Shown in pieces: positions 59,906 to 64,000 of a stretch of 64,000 nucleotides of DNA. Source of the DNA: Niveispirillum sp943370215 (GTDB lineage: Bacteria; Pseudomonadota; Alphaproteobacteria; Azospirillales; Azospirillaceae); assembly GCA_943370215.1 (NCBI GenBank), contig CALRQC020000005.1:62001-126000 (forward strand), written 5' to 3'. Under the pieces are notes generated by a model. The model was not told the origin of the DNA and ran no database searches. It worked only from the letters and a program-made list of their open reading frames with translations. A program made the position numbers and the translations under genes. Each line of letters opens with the position of its first letter. The stretch's first letter is position 1.

Positions 59906-61219
59906 TCAATCCAGCCGATGGCCGCTTGCAATGGCGGCCGTCGGCTTGGCGCCCCACAGGGCATAGAACAGCACATACAGTTCACACACCGCCGTCAGCA
60001 GGAACGACGTCTGCAGCCCATAGGCATCGGCCAGCATCCCCTGGAAGTAAACCAGCGCGCCGCCACCGATCGCCATGATCAGCAGGCCTGCGCCCTCTTC
60101 CGTCAACGGCCCCAGGCCGCGGATGCCAAGCGTGAAGATGGTGGGGAACATGATGGAATGGAACAGGCCGACGCTGATCAGCGCCCACATGGCGACCGGC
60201 CCATCCAGCAGCACCGCCATCATCATCACCAGAAAGGCGCCGATGGAGGCCACGGCCAGCAGGTTTTCCGCCTTGACCCAGCGCATCAGATAACCGCCAC
60301 CGACGCGGCCCACCATCATTCCACCCCAGAGCAGGAACAGATAGCTGGAAGCCTGTTCATGGGTGACGCCGGCAATATCCGGTTGGCTGATAAAATTGAT
60401 GAACAGGTTGGCGACGCCGATTTCCGCAATCAGATAGATGAAGATCGCCGGCACGCCGAACACCAGATTACGGTGTTTCCACAGCGAATGTTTCTTGCGC
60501 TCTTCCGCATCGGCCCGGCGCGCCGTGGCGCTGATATCGGGCAGGCGGGAACGGGCGATGACAAAGGCCAGCACCAGCAGCACCGCCGCCACGATCAGAT
60601 AAGGCAGTTGCACCGACTGGGCATCGGCCAGCCGTTCGGCCGCCGTCAGCGTGGCGCCGGCTTCCGCTGTGCCACCGGTCGACCGGCCCAGGATCAGATA
60701 GCCGCCGAACAAAGGTGCCAGCGTGGTGCCTGCGGAATTGCACGCCTGCACCAGATTAAGCCGCGATGACGCCGTTTCCGGCGGGCCGACGACGGCGACA
60801 TAGGGGTTGGCCGCCACCTGCAGCAGGGCAATGCCCGCCGCCACGATGAACAGGGCCACCAGCGTCACCTCGTAAGACGGGATGCGCGCCGCCGGGATCA
60901 TCATCAAGGAGCCGAACGCCATGGTCAGCAGCCCCGCCACCATGGCGCGGCGATAGCCGATCCGTTCAATCAGCTTGGCCGAGGGGACCGAGGCCACCAG
61001 ATAAGCAATGAACCAAACCGACTCGATCAGCGTCGTCTGCGCATAGGTCAGCTCAAAAACACTGCGTAAATGCGGCAGCAGCGTATTGTTGATGACGGTG
61101 ATGAAGCCCCAGATAAAGAACAAGCTGGCCAGCAGGGCCAGCACGGGGCGATAATTGTCGACCACAGCAGAGACAGCCACATGGCCGGCGCCGGGCTTGG
61201 AAATCGGGGCTGGAGGCAT
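59906..61219 (-). CDS. Sugar:proton symporter, FucP/GluP type MFS transporter
   Basis: A 437-residue major-facilitator transporter with twelve helices. The first helix LLASLFFIWGFITVINNTLL matches the FucP family's FFxWGFxxxxNxxLLP signature; YVAVVGPPETASSRLNLVQACNSAGTT (in two parts) is the family's NPYV-G-pe-A--RLN--Q--NS-G segment. Central charged loop at about 235-255. It should import a monosaccharide such as arabinose, xylose, fucose or galactose with protons. It is divergent from the exported aldose epimerase and near pentose-oxidation enzymes, so a pentose is the likely cargo. Confidence 0.9.
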   Translation of the reverse strand: MPPAPISKPGAGHVAVSAVVDNYRPVLALLASLFFIWGFITVINNTLLPHLRSVFELTYAQTTLIESVWFIAYLVASVPSAKLIERIGYRRAMVAGLLTMAFGSLMMIPAARIPSYEVTLVALFIVAAGIALLQVAANPYVAVVGPPETASSRLNLVQACNSAGTTLAPLFGGYLILGRSTGGTAEAGATLTAAERLADAQSVQLPYLIVAAVLLVLAFVIARSRLPDISATARRADAEERKKHSLWKHRNLVFGVPAIFIYLIAEIGVANLFINFISQPDIAGVTHEQASSYLFLLWGGMMVGRVGGGYLMRWVKAENLLAVASIGAFLVMMMAVLLDGPVAMWALISVGLFHSIMFPTIFTLGIRGLGPLTEEGAGLLIMAIGGGALVYFQGMLADAYGLQTSFLLTAVCELYVLFYALWGAKPTAAIASGHRLD

Positions 61220-61330
61220 CTTGGGGTGTTTCCTCTCGGGATGGCTTCCATTCTATTTTGTATGAGTATATAGCTGGCTGAAAGCGAGCCGGTCAACGGC
61301 GCATCGTTTCAAAAGAGAGGAACCCCGATC
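61220..61330. promoter_or_regulatory. Divergent promoter region, transporter / epimerase
   Basis: A 111-base gap that must hold both promoters. It contains TTTTGTATGAGTATATAG at 61256-61273, an AT-rich stretch of the kind seen at promoters; no certain operator symmetry was found. Confidence 0.4.
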
Positions 61331-62482
61331 TTGCCCAAGAAGCTTTCCCGTTCCGCCCTGGTCGCCGCCCTTTGCACCACCACCCTGTTGGCCTCCTCCT
61401 CCGTCTTGGCCGCCAGTGCCAGCCGCGCGCCGTTCGGCAATCTGCCCGACGGTACCGCCGTAGAGGCAATCACCCTTATCAATAATAAGGGTGTGAGCGC
61501 TACCATTTTGACCTATGGTGCGACATTGCAGGCGCTGAAGGCGCCGGACCGGACGGGAGCGGTGGCGGATATCGTGTTGGGCCATGACACGCTGAAACCC
61601 TATGTGGAGACGCCGAACTATTTCGGCATCACGGTGGGGCGCTATGCCAACCGGATTGCCGGCGGGCGCTTCACCCTGGATGACAAGACCTATCAACTGA
61701 CCCAGAACGACAAGCAGAATTCCCTGCATGGTGGCGTGAAGGGCTTTGACAAGCATGTTTGGCAGGTGGCCGATATCCGCCAGGGTGAGACGGCATCGGT
61801 CGCCCTGACCCTGACCAGCCCGGATGGTGACCAGGGCTATCCCGGTACCCTGTCGGTGAAGACCACCTATACGCTGGATGAGAATAACGTTCTGTCCATG
61901 ACCTATGACGCGTCGACCGACAAGCCGACCATCGTCAATATGACCAACCATGCCATCTTCAATCTGGCCGGCGAAGGCAGCCCGCTCGGCATTCTGCGGC
62001 ACAGGCTGACGCTGCCCGCCTCCCACTATACCCCCGTCAATGCCGCGCTGATCCCGACCGGGGAACTGAAGCCGGTGGAGGGTACGGTGTTTGACTTCCG
62101 CAAGGGGCGGGTGCTGAGCGATGGGTTGCGCGACGGCACCGACCCGCAGATCGTCGCCGGTCGCGGCTATGACCATAATTTCGCCATCGATAGCGGCCTG
62201 ACGCCGAAGCAGAAATTGACCGCCCGCTTGGAAGACCCGGATTCCGGCCGCGTGCTGGAGGTCTACTCGACCCAGCCCGGCATCCAGGTCTATACCGGCA
62301 ATTTCCTGGATGGAACGCTGGTGGGCAAGCAGGGGCACCTGTACCGGATGAGCGATGGTATCGCCCTGGAACCGCAGAAATTCCCCGATGCGCCCAACCA
62401 GCCCGCTTTCACCTCTGCCCGTGTCGATCCGGGAAAGCCCTATCGGCATGAGATGAGTTTCCGTTTGTCCGTTGCCCAGTAA
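61331..62482 (+). CDS. galM: Aldose 1-epimerase (galactose mutarotase), exported
   Basis: A 383-residue mutarotase that interconverts alpha and beta anomers of aldoses. It starts with TTG 61331 (GAGAGGAA about 10 bases upstream); no ATG is available before the signal peptide, KKLSRSALVAALCTTTLLAS, which directs it to the periplasm. GalM motifs: GVSATILTYGATLQALKAPD, NYFGITVGRYANRIAGGRF, NSLHGGVKGFDKHVW with the catalytic His, TNHAIFNLAGEG, the Asp region GRGYDHNFAID, and GIALEPQKFPDAPNQ with the catalytic Glu. It prepares sugars for the transporter encoded divergently. The dehydratase follows 19 bases downstream. Confidence 0.92.
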   Translation: MPKKLSRSALVAALCTTTLLASSSVLAASASRAPFGNLPDGTAVEAITLINNKGVSATILTYGATLQALKAPDRTGAVADIVLGHDTLKPYVETPNYFGITVGRYANRIAGGRFTLDDKTYQLTQNDKQNSLHGGVKGFDKHVWQVADIRQGETASVALTLTSPDGDQGYPGTLSVKTTYTLDENNVLSMTYDASTDKPTIVNMTNHAIFNLAGEGSPLGILRHRLTLPASHYTPVNAALIPTGELKPVEGTVFDFRKGRVLSDGLRDGTDPQIVAGRGYDHNFAIDSGLTPKQKLTARLEDPDSGRVLEVYSTQPGIQVYTGNFLDGTLVGKQGHLYRMSDGIALEPQKFPDAPNQPAFTSARVDPGKPYRHEMSFRLSVAQ

Positions 62483-62501
62483 GAATGAAGGACCGTTGGT
62501 C

Positions 62502-64000
62502 ATGACCCCCGCGCCCACCGAGCCGAAGAAGCTGCGCTCCCGCGCCTGGTTCGATAATCCGGCCAATATCGACATGACAGCGCTGTATCTGGAGCGCTAT
62601 CTGAATTTCGGCCTGTCGCTGGAGGAACTGCGCTCGGGCAAGCCGATCATCGGCATTGCCCAGACCGGTTCCGACCTCAGCCCCTGCAACCGCCACCATC
62701 TGGTGCTGGCGGAACGGGTGCGCGACGGTATTCGGGAGGCCGGGGGCATTCCGCTGGAATTCCCCGTCCACCCGATCCAGGAAACCGGCAAGCGCCCCAC
62801 GGCGGGGCTGGACCGTAACCTGGCCTATCTGACCCTGGTGGAGGTGCTGTATGGCTATCCGCTGGATGGTGTGGTGCTGACCATCGGTTGCGACAAGACC
62901 ACGCCTGCCTGCCTGATGGCGGCGGCCACGGTGAACATTCCCGCCATTGCGCTGTCGGTCGGCCCGATGCTGAATGGCTGGCACAAGGGTGAACGCACCG
63001 GTTCCGGCACCATCGTCTGGAAGGCCCGGCAGATGCTGGCCGCCGGTGAGATCGACAATGACGGTTTCATCAAGCTGGTGGCGTCGTCGGCCCCGTCCAC
63101 GGGTTATTGCAACACCATGGGCACGGCCACCACGATGAACAGCCTGGCTGAGGCGCTGGGGATGCAGTTGCCCGGTGGTGCCGCCATCCCGGCCCCGTAC
63201 CGTGACCGCCAGGAAATGGCCTATCGCACCGGCCTGCGCGCCGTGCAGATGGTGCATGAAGATCTGAAGCCGTCGGATATCCTGACGCGCGACGCCTTCC
63301 TGAACGCCATTGCGGTGAATTCTGCCATTGGCGGTTCCACCAACGCGCCGATCCATCTGGCCGCCATCGCCCGGCATATGGGCGTGGAACTGGATCTGCA
63401 GGATTGGCAGAGCCACGGCCATGATATTCCGCTGCTGGTGAACCTGCAGCCCGCCGGCGAATATCTGGGCGAGGATTATTACCGCGCCGGCGGTGTGCCC
63501 GCCGTGGTGTCGCAGTTGATGCAGCAGGGCCGCATCATTGAAAACGCGCTGACCGTCAATGGCAAGAGCATTGGCGACAATTGCCGGGGCGTGGAGATTG
63601 AGGATGAGAAGGTCATCCGCCCCTATGGCCAGCCGCTGAAGGAGAAGGCCGGCTTCATCGTGCTGCGCGGCAATCTGTTCGATGCCGCGATTATGAAGAC
63701 CAGTGTGATCAGCCCGGAATTCCGCGACCGTTACCTCTCCAACCCTAACGACCCGGAAGCCTTTGAAGGCCCCGCCGTGGTGTTCGACGGGCCGGAGGAT
63801 TACCATCACCGCATCGACGATCCGTCGCTGGGCATCACGTCGGAGACGCTGTTGTTCATGCGCGGTGCCGGCCCGGTGGGCTATCCGGGGGCGGCCGAGG
63901 TGGTGAATATGCGCCCGCCGGCCTATCTGATCCGCGAAGGCATCTCCGCCCTGCCCTGCATCGGCGATGGCCGCCAGTCGGGCACGTCCGGTTCCCCCTC
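62502..64000 (+). CDS. IlvD/Edd family dehydratase, probable pentonate dehydratase (cut by window end)
   Basis: At least 499 residues of an Fe-S dehydratase open to the window edge. ATG 62502 is followed by KKLRSRAWFDNPANIDMTAL, the start typical of L-arabonate and D-xylonate dehydratases. The three iron-sulfur cysteines are expected in GSDLSPCNRHH, TIGCDKTTPACLMAAA and PSTGYCNTMGTATTMNSLAE. Near the cut end GDGRQSGTSG is the conserved active-site loop. It dehydrates a sugar acid to a 2-keto-3-deoxy acid, the central step of the Weimberg-type route that ends with alpha-ketoglutaric semialdehyde dehydrogenase (58017-59597). The exact sugar acid is not certain. Confidence 0.9.
   Translation, partial: MTPAPTEPKKLRSRAWFDNPANIDMTALYLERYLNFGLSLEELRSGKPIIGIAQTGSDLSPCNRHHLVLAERVRDGIREAGGIPLEFPVHPIQETGKRPTAGLDRNLAYLTLVEVLYGYPLDGVVLTIGCDKTTPACLMAAATVNIPAIALSVGPMLNGWHKGERTGSGTIVWKARQMLAAGEIDNDGFIKLVASSAPSTGYCNTMGTATTMNSLAEALGMQLPGGAAIPAPYRDRQEMAYRTGLRAVQMVHEDLKPSDILTRDAFLNAIAVNSAIGGSTNAPIHLAAIARHMGVELDLQDWQSHGHDIPLLVNLQPAGEYLGEDYYRAGGVPAVVSQLMQQGRIIENALTVNGKSIGDNCRGVEIEDEKVIRPYGQPLKEKAGFIVLRGNLFDAAIMKTSVISPEFRDRYLSNPNDPEAFEGPAVVFDGPEDYHHRIDDPSLGITSETLLFMRGAGPVGYPGAAEVVNMRPPAYLIREGISALPCIGDGRQSGTSGSP

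Overview
The window looks like a stretch of a secondary replicon (large plasmid or chromid) of a high-GC Gram-negative bacterium, most likely an alphaproteobacterium near Azospirillaceae/Rhodospirillales. That placement is an inference from GC-rich codon use, two large TonB-dependent receptors, a Tat-exported PhoX phosphatase, an oxidative pentose pathway and a Rep_3-type initiator with iterons. No rRNA, tRNA or CRISPR array was seen.

Layout. 1-4438: accessory catabolic cluster (acyl-CoA dehydrogenase fragment, two NTF2-like proteins, two DUF3237 proteins, a CocE/NonD hydrolase). 4439-6486: replication origin with six direct iterons, four inverted degenerate iterons over the presumed rep promoter, the initiator gene and a terminator. 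6521-8581: phoX. 8961-14986: two-partner secretion pair whose exoprotein carries 294-bp in-frame repeats. 15207-20000: MarR regulator divergent from a TonB receptor, cyclase and FAH-family hydrolase. 20020-30603: complete type II secretion locus, gspD divergent from an eleven-gene operon (E F H I J K L M, a GspC/N-like gene, G, and the prepilin peptidase). 30604-33525: methyltransferase and an iron-linked DUF3649/PepSY/DUF3325 operon behind a Fur-like site. 33861-37971: OmpA-type lipoprotein, orphan polytopic membrane protein and secreted vWA-like protein. 37979-42769: RND efflux pump with TetR regulator. 43165-49586: TonB receptor under a promoter overlapped by a LacI-type palindrome, GH125 alpha-mannosidase and tryptophan-halogenase-like flavoprotein. 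49581-57549: leftward locus of four RebB paralogues, three RebB-like proteins, an orphan 357-aa protein, an Ala-rich helical protein, a GH108-like lysozyme, an FAD amine-oxidase-like protein and a hybrid regulator. 58017-64000: aldehyde dehydrogenase, FucP-type transporter, exported aldose epimerase and a pentonate-dehydratase-type IlvD/Edd enzyme (cut by the window end).

The most notable system is the R-body (refractile body) locus at 49581-57549. RebB proteins polymerise into coiled protein ribbons; here the structural genes lie upstream, on the same strand, of a lysozyme and several unassigned genes, which suggests an encoded assembly and release programme. The OmpA/membrane/vWA-like trio at 33861-37971 is the second candidate for an undescribed system.
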